Shown here in pieces: positions 34,047-42,301 of a stretch of DNA of 64,000 nt. The stretch is from Ignatzschineria rhizosphaerae. GTDB taxonomy: Bacteria; Pseudomonadota; Gammaproteobacteria; Cardiobacteriales; Wohlfahrtiimonadaceae. The notes under the pieces were generated by a model, which saw only the letters and a list, made by a program, of their open reading frames with translations, ran no database searches and was not told the origin of the DNA. How positions within the stretch are numbered: position 1 is the stretch's first letter; every line of letters begins with the position of its first letter. The position numbers and the translations under genes were made by a program. The stretch lies in the NCBI RefSeq assembly GCF_022655595.1, contig NZ_CP093379.1, positions 2,926,010-2,990,009 on the forward strand. The letters are read 5' to 3'.

Positions 34047-34075
34047 ATAATAGGCTTTATGATTTACGATGTCAA
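34047..34075 (-). promoter_or_regulatory. Consensus sigma70 promoter of the candidate small RNA
   Basis: On the minus strand, TTGACA (34075-34070), exactly 17 bases, then TATTAT (34052-34047): a perfect -35 and a 5/6 -10 at optimal spacing, with the start expected near 34040. Confidence 0.8.
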
Positions 34076-34281
34076 CTTAATATTCTGTCAACACAGAAAC
34101 TTTTTTGATCTCAGGCAAATTACAGATAGATCAAAGGTTTATTACGAGATCAATTTTTAACAAATTAAGAATGTAGGAATTTTTTAAGTTCATGTAAGGC
34201 ATTGTTATTAGAATTATTTTTAATGATAGTAGGAATATAAGAGGTTAAAAGAGGGAGAATATCTATTAAAATTAGGACATA

Positions 34282-34313
34282 AAAAATCCTGCAGGATTTC
34301 CTACAGGATTTTT
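34282..34313. terminator. Intrinsic terminator downstream of fabI
   Basis: AAAAATCCTG (34282-34291) and CAGGATTTTT (34304-34313) with a 12-base loop. It has T/A runs on both sides and lies 28 bases past the fabI stop on the minus strand. Confidence 0.85.
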
Positions 34314-34340
34314 AAAAATAGTGAAATTCATTTAGCAGAA

Positions 34341-35120
34341 TTACATTCCTGCGATAACCGTATTAAATCCGCCATCGACAAAGGTAATTTCTCCGGTAAC
34401 CCCTGATGCTAAATCTGAAGAGAGGAATGCAGCAACATTACCAACTTCTTCAATGGTCACGCAGCGGCCAATAGGTGCTGCTGCTTCAAATGCTGTTAAC
34501 ATGCTCTTAAATCCGGCAATTCCAGAAGCTGCTAGCGTACGGATTGGGCCTGCTGAGATTCCATTAACGCGGATGCCTTCATGACCAAGCGCTGCAGCCA
34601 TATAACGAACGTTAGCTTCAAGAGATGCTTTTGCTAAGCCCATTACGTTATAGTTTTGGACTGTACGCTCACTTGCAAGGTAGGTTAATGTTAAAAGTGA
34701 CGCACCTTCACGAAGATGCGGGCGAGCTGCTTTTGCAAATGCCGCAAAGCTATATGATGAGATATCGTGTGCGATCTGGAAATTTTCACGTGTTACTGAA
34801 TCTAAATAGTTGCCATCAAGCGCTTCTCTTGGCGCAAAACCTACTGAGTGGATAAGGATATCAAATCCATCAGTCCAAACACCTTTCAGAGAGTCCATTA
34901 ATGCATCGATTTCTGTATCACTTCCGGCGTCGCATGGAAATACGATAGTGGAGTCGAGCTCTGCTGCCATATCACGAACGCGGCCTTCAAGACGCTCTCC
35001 ATGAAAGCTAAATGCTAATTCTGCGCCTTGCTCACGCATTGCTTTTGCAATACCCCAAGCAATAGAGCGATTTGATGCAAGTCCAACGATCAGCGCGCGC
35101 TTACCTTTTAAAAATCCCAT
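34341..35120 (-). CDS. fabI: Enoyl-ACP reductase FabI (NADH type)
   Basis: 259 residues. Catalyses the last reduction of each fatty-acid elongation cycle and is the target of triclosan-like inhibitors. The N-terminal [12 protein letters not shown] (~13-24) is the FabI nucleotide-binding variant, Ser-Val-Gly-Phe-Ala-Pro lies near 91, and the active site Tyr-Asn-Val-Met-Gly-Leu-Ala-Lys (Tyr...Met...Lys) near 156. Monocistronic with its own terminator, away from the plsX-fabHD block. Divergent from comM. Confidence 0.97.
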   Translation of the reverse strand: MGFLKGKRALIVGLASNRSIAWGIAKAMREQGAELAFSFHGERLEGRVRDMAAELDSTIVFPCDAGSDTEIDALMDSLKGVWTDGFDILIHSVGFAPREALDGNYLDSVTRENFQIAHDISSYSFAAFAKAARPHLREGASLLTLTYLASERTVQNYNVMGLAKASLEANVRYMAAALGHEGIRVNGISAGPIRTLAASGIAGFKSMLTAFEAAAPIGRCVTIEEVGNVAAFLSSDLASGVTGEITFVDGGFNTVIAGM

Positions 35121-35440
35121 AGATTTAACCCTTTGTGCTCTTTAATGTTGAAAGAAGCATGGTGACAAATTTACCTTATAAGCGAGGTAATCTCACCATT
35201 TGCTCCATTTAACATAGTTAATAATGAATGTATGAAAAGTCGGGAGGAATATTTTCCCATCTTTTTTAATAAAATAACCCCTATATTATCATGAATTTTA
35301 GAGAGGATAGGGAGCTATTTATCCCTAAAAGAGGCGAAGTGGACTATTTTTAACTCTTTAATGAAAGATTAAATCTTGCTACTCATGAAAATCACAGTTT
35401 TATTACAAAATTCATGAAAATGTTAGAAAAGAGAGGGAAG
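35121..35440. other. Divergent promoter region, fabI and comM
   Basis: 320 AT-rich bases that must carry promoters in both directions. No clear operator palindrome, riboswitch or repeat copy was recognised. Confidence 0.4.
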
Positions 35441-36952
35441 ATGGTTTCTGTCATTTATACGCGTGCATTAAATGCACTTTTTGCCCCTGAAGTTCGTGTG
35501 GAAGTTCATATTAGCAATGGCTTGCCGGCATTTACTATTGTTGGGATGCCAGAAACAGCGGTTAAAGAGAGTAAAGATCGGGTAATTGCGGCGATTGTTA
35601 ATTCAGGTTTTGAATTTCCTAATCGTAAAATTACAATTAATCTATCACCTGCTGATCTTCCTAAAGAGGGGGGACGTTATGATCTTCCAATTGCCCTTGG
35701 AGTCTTAGAAGCATCAGGGCAGATTGCTAAAGACCCCAAAGCTTTTGAGTTTGTCGGGGAGCTTGCATTAACGGGAGAGCTTAGGCCCATTACCGGGTTA
35801 CTACCAACAGCGATACAAGTTATGAAGCATCAAGGTACTTTAATCGTCCCTGAAGATGGTGCAGAAGAGATCGGTTTTTTGCATTATTCAGAGTTCTTAA
35901 TGGCAAAAACATTAAGAGAGGTTGTTGAGTTTATCGATGGGAAACAAGATCTTGCTAAGCCTCCTGAGGTCAGTGTGCAAAGATTGGAGGATCCTCGTGA
36001 TTTTTCTGAAGTAAAAGGTCAGTTTTTTGCCAAAAGAGCCTTGGAGATCGCCGCTGCTGGGGGACATAATTTACTGTTGATAGGGCCACCTGGAACTGGC
36101 AAAACGATGTTAGCATCTCGCTTTATTACAATTATGCCGAGTATGACGAGAGAAGAAGCGATAGAGAGCGCGATGATTGCCTCGATTAGCCGGCAAGGGT
36201 TTCGTGCAGAGCAATTTGGAATTAGACCTTATCGAACGCCGCACCACACAGCTTCTTCCGTGGCTTTAGTTGGAGGAGGAACTTATCCAAAACCAGGAGA
36301 GATATCGCTTGCGCATCATGGTGTACTATTTTTAGATGAGTTACCTGAGTTTAATCGCAGTGTTTTAGAAGTGCTACGAGAGCCGTTAGAGTCTGGAGTT
36401 ATTCATGTTTCTAGAGCAATGCAACAAGTTGAGTTTCCGGCAAAATTTCAGCTACTTTCCGCAATGAATCCTTGCCCTTGTGGCTATTATGGTGATCCTG
36501 TACATGAGTGCACTTGCAGTGACTATGGGATAGCGAGATACCGTGGGCGAGTATCTGGTCCGATGTTAGATCGTATTGATCTTCATGTTGAAGTCCCGAG
36601 AATTAGTACGGAAGAGCTACAAAGTAGTCAGGTAGGTGAAAGCTCAAAGGCGATTCGCCAGCGGGTGGATAATGCGCGAGCAAGACAAATGCAAAGGCGA
36701 GAGAAAATGAATGCAGATTTATCGGTAAGTGAAATTGAGCATGATTGCCATCTAGGGGAGGCCGAGATCAAGCTATTAGAGATGGCGCAAAAACGCTTAA
36801 ATTTTTCACCAAGAAGTTATCACCGAATTTTGCGCGTTGCTCGTACAATTGCAGATTTAGAAGGTATGGCTGAAATTAATAGCCGGCATTTAACAGAGAG
36901 TCTAGCATTTAGGGCATTAGATCGAGGTTATCAATCAAGTACTAGTTCGTAG
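35441..36952 (+). CDS. comM: ComM/YifB-type Mg-chelatase-like AAA+ helicase
   Basis: 503 residues. In naturally transformable bacteria ComM is a branch-migration helicase that extends heteroduplex during uptake-DNA integration; YifB is the E. coli name. Visible: Lon-like N-terminal domain with Gly-Met-Pro-Glu-Thr-Ala-Val-Lys-Glu-Ser (~34), Walker A Gly-Pro-Pro-Gly-Thr-Gly-Lys-Thr (~214), Walker B Leu-Phe-Leu-Asp-Glu-Leu-Pro-Glu-Phe (~296), and Asn-Pro-Cys-Pro-Cys-Gly with a Cys-Thr-Cys partner near 345-360. The ATG at 35441 has GAGAGGGAAG upstream; an earlier in-frame ATG adds nine atypical residues. Confidence 0.95.
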   Translation: MVSVIYTRALNALFAPEVRVEVHISNGLPAFTIVGMPETAVKESKDRVIAAIVNSGFEFPNRKITINLSPADLPKEGGRYDLPIALGVLEASGQIAKDPKAFEFVGELALTGELRPITGLLPTAIQVMKHQGTLIVPEDGAEEIGFLHYSEFLMAKTLREVVEFIDGKQDLAKPPEVSVQRLEDPRDFSEVKGQFFAKRALEIAAAGGHNLLLIGPPGTGKTMLASRFITIMPSMTREEAIESAMIASISRQGFRAEQFGIRPYRTPHHTASSVALVGGGTYPKPGEISLAHHGVLFLDELPEFNRSVLEVLREPLESGVIHVSRAMQQVEFPAKFQLLSAMNPCPCGYYGDPVHECTCSDYGIARYRGRVSGPMLDRIDLHVEVPRISTEELQSSQVGESSKAIRQRVDNARARQMQRREKMNADLSVSEIEHDCHLGEAEIKLLEMAQKRLNFSPRSYHRILRVARTIADLEGMAEINSRHLTESLAFRALDRGYQSSTSS

Positions 36953-37094
36953 ATCCGTTTTGATGAGCATGCTTTAATATTTATTGAAAGTTGATACTTA
37001 ACGTTAAAAAGGTATCTCTCTATTTTTGGCGATTGATTTGTCAATTAACTAGATCAGAAAAGTCCTTTGAGAGGCATTAAATAAAAAGCAAGAG

Positions 37095-37117
37095 AAAGCC
37101 GGCATAAGCCAGCTTTT
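37095..37117. terminator. Short terminator between convergent comM and CoA-transferase genes
   Basis: AAAGCCGGC (37095-37103) and GCCAGCTTTT (37108-37117) with an ATAA loop and one mismatch. T and A runs flank it. Confidence 0.65.
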
Positions 37118-37147
37118 AATGTGTCATTTCTAATGATATAGCACCTT

Positions 37148-38662
37148 TTAATCTAATAACATCGTCCCTTTATTTGCTAAATTAATATGCCATGAGAACG
37201 CTTCATCTAATAGATGTGGTGTGTTTCCTCCTCGTTTTTCTTTAGCATCTTTTAGATATTTTCTTGCTTGCGCTTTGTAGGTTGGATGCATACAATTTTC
37301 AATGATTTTTTCAGCCGCATCGGTTGGGCATAAACCTCGGATATCGGCATATCCTATCTCCGTAATGATGAGATCTACTTCATGATTCGTATGATCAACG
37401 TGTGTGACAAAGGGAACAATTGCTGAAATTGCCCCATTTTTTGCAGTTGATTGTGTGACAAAAGCGCTGATTCGAGAGTTTCGAGAGAAGTCTGCAGATC
37501 CCCCAATTCCATTCATGGCATGAGTACCACTGACATGTGTTGAATTGACGTTCCCGTAGATATCAACCTCAAGGGCGGTATTAAATGAGATGACCCCTAA
37601 TCGTCTAATCACCTCTGGATGATTAGTGATCTCTTGCGGGCGGAACAAAATTTTGTCTCTGTATTTAGCAAGATCCTCGGCAAGGGTTGCAACGCGATTT
37701 TTTGAAAGAGAAAATGCCGTTCCCACAGCAAAACTAACAACCCCAGCATCAATAAGGTCAAAGATCCCATCTTGGAGCACTTCGGAAGAGACAATAAGAT
37801 TTTTAAACTTCCCAGAGCTTGCCATACCTTTTAATACGGCATTTGCGACAGAACCAACGCCTGATTGAAGTGGTGCAAGGTCGGGACCTAATCTTCCACT
37901 TTCAACTTCTTTGGAGAGGAAGTCTAAAAAATGATCGGCAATGGCTTGCGTTTCCTCATTCGGTTCAAATAGCGGTGATGGAATATCAGGACGATCTGAT
38001 AAGACAATACCTTTAACTTTGTTAGGATCGACTTTAATGCCGATACTACCAATACGCTTGCTAAGGTCATCATAGACGGGAATTGCTTGCCGTCCTTCCC
38101 CTTGTTCTTTTGGCATATAGATATCATGGATTCCCTCATAGCTATCAGGCGCACTAGTATTGAGTTCAATAATGACATAGTCTGCCTTTTCAACAAAAAT
38201 AGGAGAGTTCCCAACAGAGCCTGTGGGGATAATTAGTCCATCTTCCGTAATTGCCGCAGCTTCAATAATTGCATAATCAATTTTCCCTAGGTTTCCTTGG
38301 CGAATAGTTTCTGCGGTATGAGAAAGATGTTGATCAATATACTTTATTTCTCCTTTATTAATTTTTTGACGCATGACCGGATTGGCTTGATAAGGTAGCC
38401 TAAGATTAATGATATCTGCTTCTGCCATTGCTTCATCAGCATCGGGACCTAAAGAGGCTCCGGTAAAAAGATTGATTTTGAATTTTTCTGTTTTGCCTCG
38501 CTCAGCGAGTGCTCTAGGAAAGACTTTTGGTTCGCCAAATAGTGTAAAGCCACTCATTCCAAGAGTCATACCATCTTTAATCCAAGAGGCTGCTTCCTCG
38601 GCAGAAACAACTTTATCTAAGAAATCTTGATAGCGTAGTTTTTTGTTTAAATTCGTATTCAT
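37148..38662 (-). CDS. Succinyl-CoA:acetate CoA-transferase / acetyl-CoA hydrolase family
   Basis: 504 residues of the Ach1/AarC/Cat1 family. These enzymes move CoA between succinyl-CoA and acetate, by-passing succinyl-CoA synthetase in some bacteria. Signatures: Gly-Met-Ser-Gly-Phe-Thr near 35, Pro-Thr-Gly-Ser-Val-Gly-Asn-Ser-Pro near 150, Gly-Val-Gly-Ser-Val-Ala-Asn-Ala near 266, and the catalytic-Glu block Thr-Ala-Leu-Glu-Val-Asp-Ile-Tyr-Gly-Asn-Val-Asn-Ser-Thr near 365, then Gly-Ile-Gly-Gly-Ser-Ala-Asp-Phe. A symmetric site at 38740-38756 may be its operator. Hydrolase versus transferase activity cannot be separated by eye, but AarC-like features favour transferase. Confidence 0.88.
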   Translation of the reverse strand: MNTNLNKKLRYQDFLDKVVSAEEAASWIKDGMTLGMSGFTLFGEPKVFPRALAERGKTEKFKINLFTGASLGPDADEAMAEADIINLRLPYQANPVMRQKINKGEIKYIDQHLSHTAETIRQGNLGKIDYAIIEAAAITEDGLIIPTGSVGNSPIFVEKADYVIIELNTSAPDSYEGIHDIYMPKEQGEGRQAIPVYDDLSKRIGSIGIKVDPNKVKGIVLSDRPDIPSPLFEPNEETQAIADHFLDFLSKEVESGRLGPDLAPLQSGVGSVANAVLKGMASSGKFKNLIVSSEVLQDGIFDLIDAGVVSFAVGTAFSLSKNRVATLAEDLAKYRDKILFRPQEITNHPEVIRRLGVISFNTALEVDIYGNVNSTHVSGTHAMNGIGGSADFSRNSRISAFVTQSTAKNGAISAIVPFVTHVDHTNHEVDLIITEIGYADIRGLCPTDAAEKIIENCMHPTYKAQARKYLKDAKEKRGGNTPHLLDEAFSWHINLANKGTMLLD

Positions 38663-39038
38663 GGTATTTATCCCCCAATGTTATTTATTATTTTTATAAA
38701 ATGTATTTTTTACTAAAATATGTTGTAACAAAGAAGACAACTTCTGTTGCAGAAGTATGATGATCGAAGTAAAAATAGAGTAGAGTTGACTATAATATAG
38801 GCAGATGTTCAAAGGGAGTTCAAGCTTTTCAATCATTTAATTTTTATCAAATAACGCTATGAGTGCTTTAATAATCATTTATTTTATGGGGATTTTTTTA
38901 AAATTATCTTCAAAGAAAAGGAAAAAAATAGATAAAATAACTCATTATAAGTTTAGTTAATACCTGCTTACGATAGGTCGCTTTATAGCGTAGGATAAGC
39001 CTTTTAATCGATTACTTTGAGGAATAAAGAGGAAATAT
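38663..39038. other. Divergent intergenic region before the CoA-transferase and tag genes
   Basis: 376 AT-rich bases between divergent genes. Apart from the inverted repeat at 38740-38756 and AT-rich promoter-like stretches I see no gene, RNA or dispersed repeat. Confidence 0.45.
38740..38756. promoter_or_regulatory. Operator-like inverted repeat upstream of the CoA-transferase gene
   Basis: ACTTCTG-TTG-CAGAAGT, perfect 7-base arms around a 3-base spacer, 78 bases upstream of the minus-strand start. The size and symmetry suit a dimeric repressor or activator. No regulator gene is adjacent. Confidence 0.35.
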
Positions 39039-39608
39039 ATGACACAAAAGTCACGTTGTAGATGGTGTGGAAATCAGGCTTTATATCAATCATATCATGA
39101 TGAAGAGTGGGGAAAACTCAATAAGGATGAGCAATCACTTTTTGAGCTTTTTTTATTAGAAACGCAACATGCAGGACTTTCATGGTGGACAGTCCTTTCT
39201 AAAAGAGAAGGATACCGTAGCGCCTTTTTAGAATTTGATCCAATCAAAATGAGCCAGATGGATGAAGCTGATGTTGAACGCTTATTGCTAGATGATGGTA
39301 TTATCCGTAATCGATTAAAAATTAATGCCATGATTCATAATGCTAAAACCTATTTACGTTTTATTAAAGAGGTAGATACATTCCAAAATTATTTTTGGCA
39401 AAAAATAGGGGGTGCGCAGATAGTGAATCATTATGGGGAAAATGAGTTATCACCTGCGGTAACCCCTTTATCAGATGAGATAGCTAAAGAGTTTAAAAAG
39501 TTTGGTTTTAAGTTTTTTGGAAGTACAGCGGCGTATGCCTTCTTACAAGCGGCGGGTTTTATAGATGATCATTTGGCAGAATGCTATTTAAGTAGAGAGA
39601 AAGAGTAA
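39039..39608 (+). CDS. tag: DNA-3-methyladenine glycosylase I (Tag)
   Basis: 189 residues. Excises 3-methyladenine from alkylated DNA. The zinc-snap ligands are seen: Cys-Arg-Trp-Cys at the start, His in Ser-Tyr-His-Asp-Glu-Glu-Trp-Gly, and Asp-Asp-His-Leu-Ala-Glu-Cys at the end. Leu-Leu-Glu-Thr-Gln-His-Ala-Gly-Leu-Ser-Trp-Trp-Thr-Val-Leu (~43-57) is the substrate pocket segment; relatives commonly have Glu-x-x-Gln-Ala-Gly-Leu-Ser-Trp. AAGAGGAAA ribosome site. Its TAATG stop/start overlaps rsmJ, so the two are translationally coupled. Confidence 0.95.
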   Translation: MTQKSRCRWCGNQALYQSYHDEEWGKLNKDEQSLFELFLLETQHAGLSWWTVLSKREGYRSAFLEFDPIKMSQMDEADVERLLLDDGIIRNRLKINAMIHNAKTYLRFIKEVDTFQNYFWQKIGGAQIVNHYGENELSPAVTPLSDEIAKEFKKFGFKFFGSTAAYAFLQAAGFIDDHLAECYLSREKE

Positions 39609-40360
39609 TGGGCTATCCATTTGAGGTTACTAAAAAAGGGCATGATAACGTATCAACATTGCCGAGTTATATTGTCTCTGAGCTGACAGATGCATATTTA
39701 GAAACAGAAAATCGTTTTGTATGGGATGGTAAAAAATTCTATTGGAATGATTTAGAAGCAGGGCATTTGGAGATTGATTTTTTCTCTAAAAAAATGCGTT
39801 ATCGCATGCAACATATTAATAAAGCCCAAGAGCCTTTGTTACGCGCATTAGGTTGGAAAAGTACTGAGCAAAAATCAGTGTTAGATATGACTGCAGGATT
39901 AGGGCGAGATGCTTGCATGCTTTTTTTTGCGGGATTCAATGTCACAATGTTTGAACGAAATCCAATATTACAACTACTCTTAGCAAATGCGTTGAGTGAA
40001 TTGCCATCTGAAGATTTTTCGCAGCAGTTTATCTTAGAAAAGGAAGATTCAATTGTCTATTTAAGACGTATGATTGAGCTTAATTTAGCAGCACCTTTTG
40101 CGGATGCGATCTATATGGATCCGATGTACCCAGAACGTAAAAAGTCAGCATTAGTGAAAAAAGAGTTACGGATTATTCGTAATCTTGTGGGTGCTGATTT
40201 AGATAGTGAATCTTTATTATTAATGGCAATAGAAAGTGGTGTTCCTCGAGTTGTTGTCAAACGTCCGAAAGGGGCAACTTTTGTCGCAGATAAAAGGCCA
40301 AATCATTCTGTTGAATCGCCTAATACTCGGTTTGATGTTTATCTTAATCATCCATTATAG
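39608..40360 (+). CDS. rsmJ: 16S rRNA (guanine1516-N2)-methyltransferase RsmJ
   Basis: 250 residues. SAM-dependent methylation of G1516 in 16S rRNA. Motif I Val-Leu-Asp-Met-Thr-Ala-Gly-Leu-Gly-Arg-Asp-Ala (~94-105), Val-Thr-Met-Phe-Glu-Arg-Asn-Pro (~115) and the family block Tyr-Met-Asp-Pro-Met-Tyr-Pro-Glu-Arg-Lys-Lys-Ser-Ala (~171-183) are clear. Val-Lys-Arg-Pro-Lys-Gly-Ala near 218 is also typical. Overlaps the tag stop by one base. Restricted mainly to gammaproteobacteria, which supports the taxonomic call. Confidence 0.95.
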   Translation: MGYPFEVTKKGHDNVSTLPSYIVSELTDAYLETENRFVWDGKKFYWNDLEAGHLEIDFFSKKMRYRMQHINKAQEPLLRALGWKSTEQKSVLDMTAGLGRDACMLFFAGFNVTMFERNPILQLLLANALSELPSEDFSQQFILEKEDSIVYLRRMIELNLAAPFADAIYMDPMYPERKKSALVKKELRIIRNLVGADLDSESLLLMAIESGVPRVVVKRPKGATFVADKRPNHSVESPNTRFDVYLNHPL

Positions 40361-40402
40361 AATGATCTTATTTCTGAAAAGTTTCAGACCAGCACCGGAT
40401 AA

Positions 40403-40611
40403 TATAGTCGATTTGGTTTAAGAAAAGTAAGTCTTAAACAGCGGGCACGGGGTTTTAGGAAGAACATGAAACATTCCCTCCAGCCGTACATAAATCTATA
40501 AAGGTACCTATTAAATAGTACTTGTAAGAGGCCAGATAGAACATATCTCTTATCGTTAATAGCCGATATGCCGGCATTTAAATCAGCCTATTTTGAACCT
40601 ATTTCACTATA
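40403..40611 (+). repeat. MITE-like element, long variant (copy 5)
   Basis: 209 bp with intact ends: TATAGTCGATTTGGTTTAAG and GAACCTATTTCACTATA. The inner sequence differs from the standard core but still has GGCCAGATAGAACATAT and CCGATATGCCGGCATTTAA, and an extra ~60-base block (ACAGCGGGCACGGGGTTTT through CATTCCCTCCAGCC) shared only with 30676-30870 in reverse. It fills most of the 405-base rsmJ-LOG gap; the rest shows nothing else. Confidence 0.8.
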
Positions 40612-40765
40612 GATTATTGTGGGAAATGACTTGAAAAGCGTAGTTGATCATCAGTCTTTGCGCTATTAATATTTTTGATGCAGGGATAGATGTTGAGTAT
40701 GAAGAGGGCTTACGTTATCCTAACTCGTTCTTTATTGTTCGATTACATCAAAGGGAGTTAGAGGA

Positions 40766-41443
40766 ATGGATCAGCGTCATGAATCAGAAACTATCGATAA
40801 GTCAGATGCGCTTTGCTTAAGAAGTCCTGAGCTATTTGATTTAGAATTAGTGAATGCGGAGCTTAAGGCGGCGGTTGAGACGCTTATGGATTTAGGCCCT
40901 GCTGTGAGTATTTTTGGTTCTGCACGTTTAAGTTCTACTCACCGAAGTTATCAAATCGCGCTTGAAATTGCAGAGAAGCTTTCTGCAAGAGGTATCTCGA
41001 TTATTACAGGTGGTGGACCTGGCGTGATGGAGGCGGGAAATAAAGGTTGTCAGTTAGGGGAGAAAGGGCAGTCAATTGGGCTAAATATCAAGCTACCAAG
41101 AGAGCAGTCGCCAAATCCTTATCAGGATGTGTCGCTGTTTTTTGAACATTTTTTAACAAGAAAAACAATTTTTATGGATTATTCTGCGGCTTATATTTGT
41201 GTCCCAGGAGGCTTTGGGACTTTGGATGAGCTCATGGAAGCGATTACATTGATGCAGACTAAAAAGATGAAGATGAAGCCTGTTATTTTGGTGGATAGTG
41301 ATTTCTGGCAGCCATTAATGGGGTGGTTTGAATCTCAGTTTTTGAAGCATGAGATGATTGTTAAAGAAGATCTTAATAAATTTATAATGGCTGATAGTGC
41401 TGATGAGGTATTAGAAGCATTGATTAAAACGGGATTGCTTTAG
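40766..41443 (+). CDS. LOG family nucleotide 5'-monophosphate nucleosidase (TIGR00730)
   Basis: 225 residues. LOG/YgdH-like Rossmann protein that cleaves the N-glycosidic bond of nucleoside monophosphates. Visible: Val-Ser-Ile-Phe-Gly-Ser-Ala-Arg near residue 47, Thr-Gly-Gly-Gly-Pro-Gly-Val-Met-Glu-Ala near 80 and the signature Pro-Gly-Gly-Phe-Gly-Thr-Leu-Asp-Glu near 150, which holds the catalytic Glu. AAGGGAGTTAGAGG ribosome site. Stands alone between two repeat copies. Whether it makes cytokinin-like bases or salvages purines is unknown. Confidence 0.9.
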   Translation: MDQRHESETIDKSDALCLRSPELFDLELVNAELKAAVETLMDLGPAVSIFGSARLSSTHRSYQIALEIAEKLSARGISIITGGGPGVMEAGNKGCQLGEKGQSIGLNIKLPREQSPNPYQDVSLFFEHFLTRKTIFMDYSAAYICVPGGFGTLDELMEAITLMQTKKMKMKPVILVDSDFWQPLMGWFESQFLKHEMIVKEDLNKFIMADSADEVLEALIKTGLL

Positions 41444-41472
41444 CGTGATCTAAATTTTTTTCGATGAGGCAT

Positions 41473-41610
41473 TATAGCCAATTTGGTTTGGTAAACCCTG
41501 TTTTGTACATCAAATCAGCTTACAGGATGCCGGATAGAATGATTTTTGTGCTTCTCATAACCGATGCGCCGGCAATCTGATTCTGTCACTTTTAAACCGA
41601 ATCGACTATA
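41473..41610 (+). repeat. MITE-like dispersed element, copy 6
   Basis: 138 bp, the shortest good copy. Starts TATAGCCAATTTGGTTTGG and ends CTTTTAAACCGAATCGACTATA in part. The core AATCAGCTTACAGGATGCC, GGATAGAATGATTTTTGTG, CTTCTCATAACCGATGCG and CCGGCAATCTGATTCTG is almost consensus. It lies between the LOG stop and a terminator. Confidence 0.85.
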
Positions 41611-41643
41611 AGAACTCTTCTTAGCTATACAAATAGGGAATAA

Positions 41644-41676
41644 AAAAACGCTGATCTAAATAAGGTCAGCGTTTTT
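41644..41676. terminator. Bidirectional terminator between LOG and cytochrome c genes
   Basis: AAAAACGCTGA (41644-41654) and TCAGCGTTTTT (41666-41676) with an 11-base loop. A/T tails on both sides serve the convergent genes. Confidence 0.9.
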
Positions 41677-41699
41677 ATTGGTTTGTTGAAAAGTTGATA

Positions 41700-42011
41700 C
41701 TATTTTTTATGTAAGATTTGCTCAACTAATAATGTGATAGTATCTGCTGGAATATGAAGGTTTGGTGCCATTGGGATTGGACCCCAAACACCTGCACCAC
41801 CATTTTTGACTTTTTCAACAAGGTAAGTTTCAGCATCTGCATCATCTTTATATTTTTCATATACTTCATCATAGCTTGGTCCAATCAATTTACTATCTTG
41901 GCGATGGCAAGCAAAACAACCTGAAGCCGATGCAAGATCAGGATCTACCTGTGCAAATGTTGGTGCCGCTAGGGCTGCGAATGAAGCTGCAACGAGAAGT
42001 AATTTTTTCAT
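41700..42011 (-). CDS. Small periplasmic class I cytochrome c
   Basis: 103 residues. Signal peptide Met-Lys-Lys-Leu-Leu-Leu-Val-Ala-Ala with an Ala-Pro-Thr-Phe-Ala cleavage region near 20. One heme-attachment motif, Cys-Phe-Ala-Cys-His (~33-37), and a distal Met in Ile-Pro-Met-Ala-Pro-Asn (~83). The Gly-Cys-x-Ala-Cys-His, Gly-Pro-Ser-Tyr, Gly-Gly-Ala-Gly-Val-Trp-Gly and Pro-Met-x-Pro order matches c551/c-type electron carriers. It likely shuttles electrons in the periplasm to a terminal oxidase or reductase not in this window. Confidence 0.9.
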   Translation of the reverse strand: MKKLLLVAASFAALAAPTFAQVDPDLASASGCFACHRQDSKLIGPSYDEVYEKYKDDADAETYLVEKVKNGGAGVWGPIPMAPNLHIPADTITLLVEQILHKK

Positions 42012-42238
42012 ACTAGTATTCCTTTTGAATGCGTACTCAAATTAAAATTGTCTTGCTGCTATCTTGGATAAATCGCTTCTGCTCTTGGCGCTTATGTTCT
42101 GTAACAGCTCTTTTATTATCAATAATCATATTGTAACACCAAATATTGCGCAATATATTGAAAATAGTCAATCTTTGGTGCAACGGTAGATTAATGAATA
42201 ATCTGGGGGTTTAGGTTTTTCTTTTAGTTGTTGATATT

Positions 42239-42270
42239 AAAAGGTTTTTGTTTTATAAAAAACCTTTTTT
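42239..42270. terminator. Terminator downstream of glmU
   Basis: AAAAGGTTTTT and AAAAAACCTTTTTT form an AT-rich hairpin around GTTTTAT, 32 bases past the glmU stop. The T run is stronger on the plus strand. Confidence 0.55.
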
Positions 42271-42301
42271 GATTCTTTTAAGTTTTTAATGAGCCTGATA
42301 T

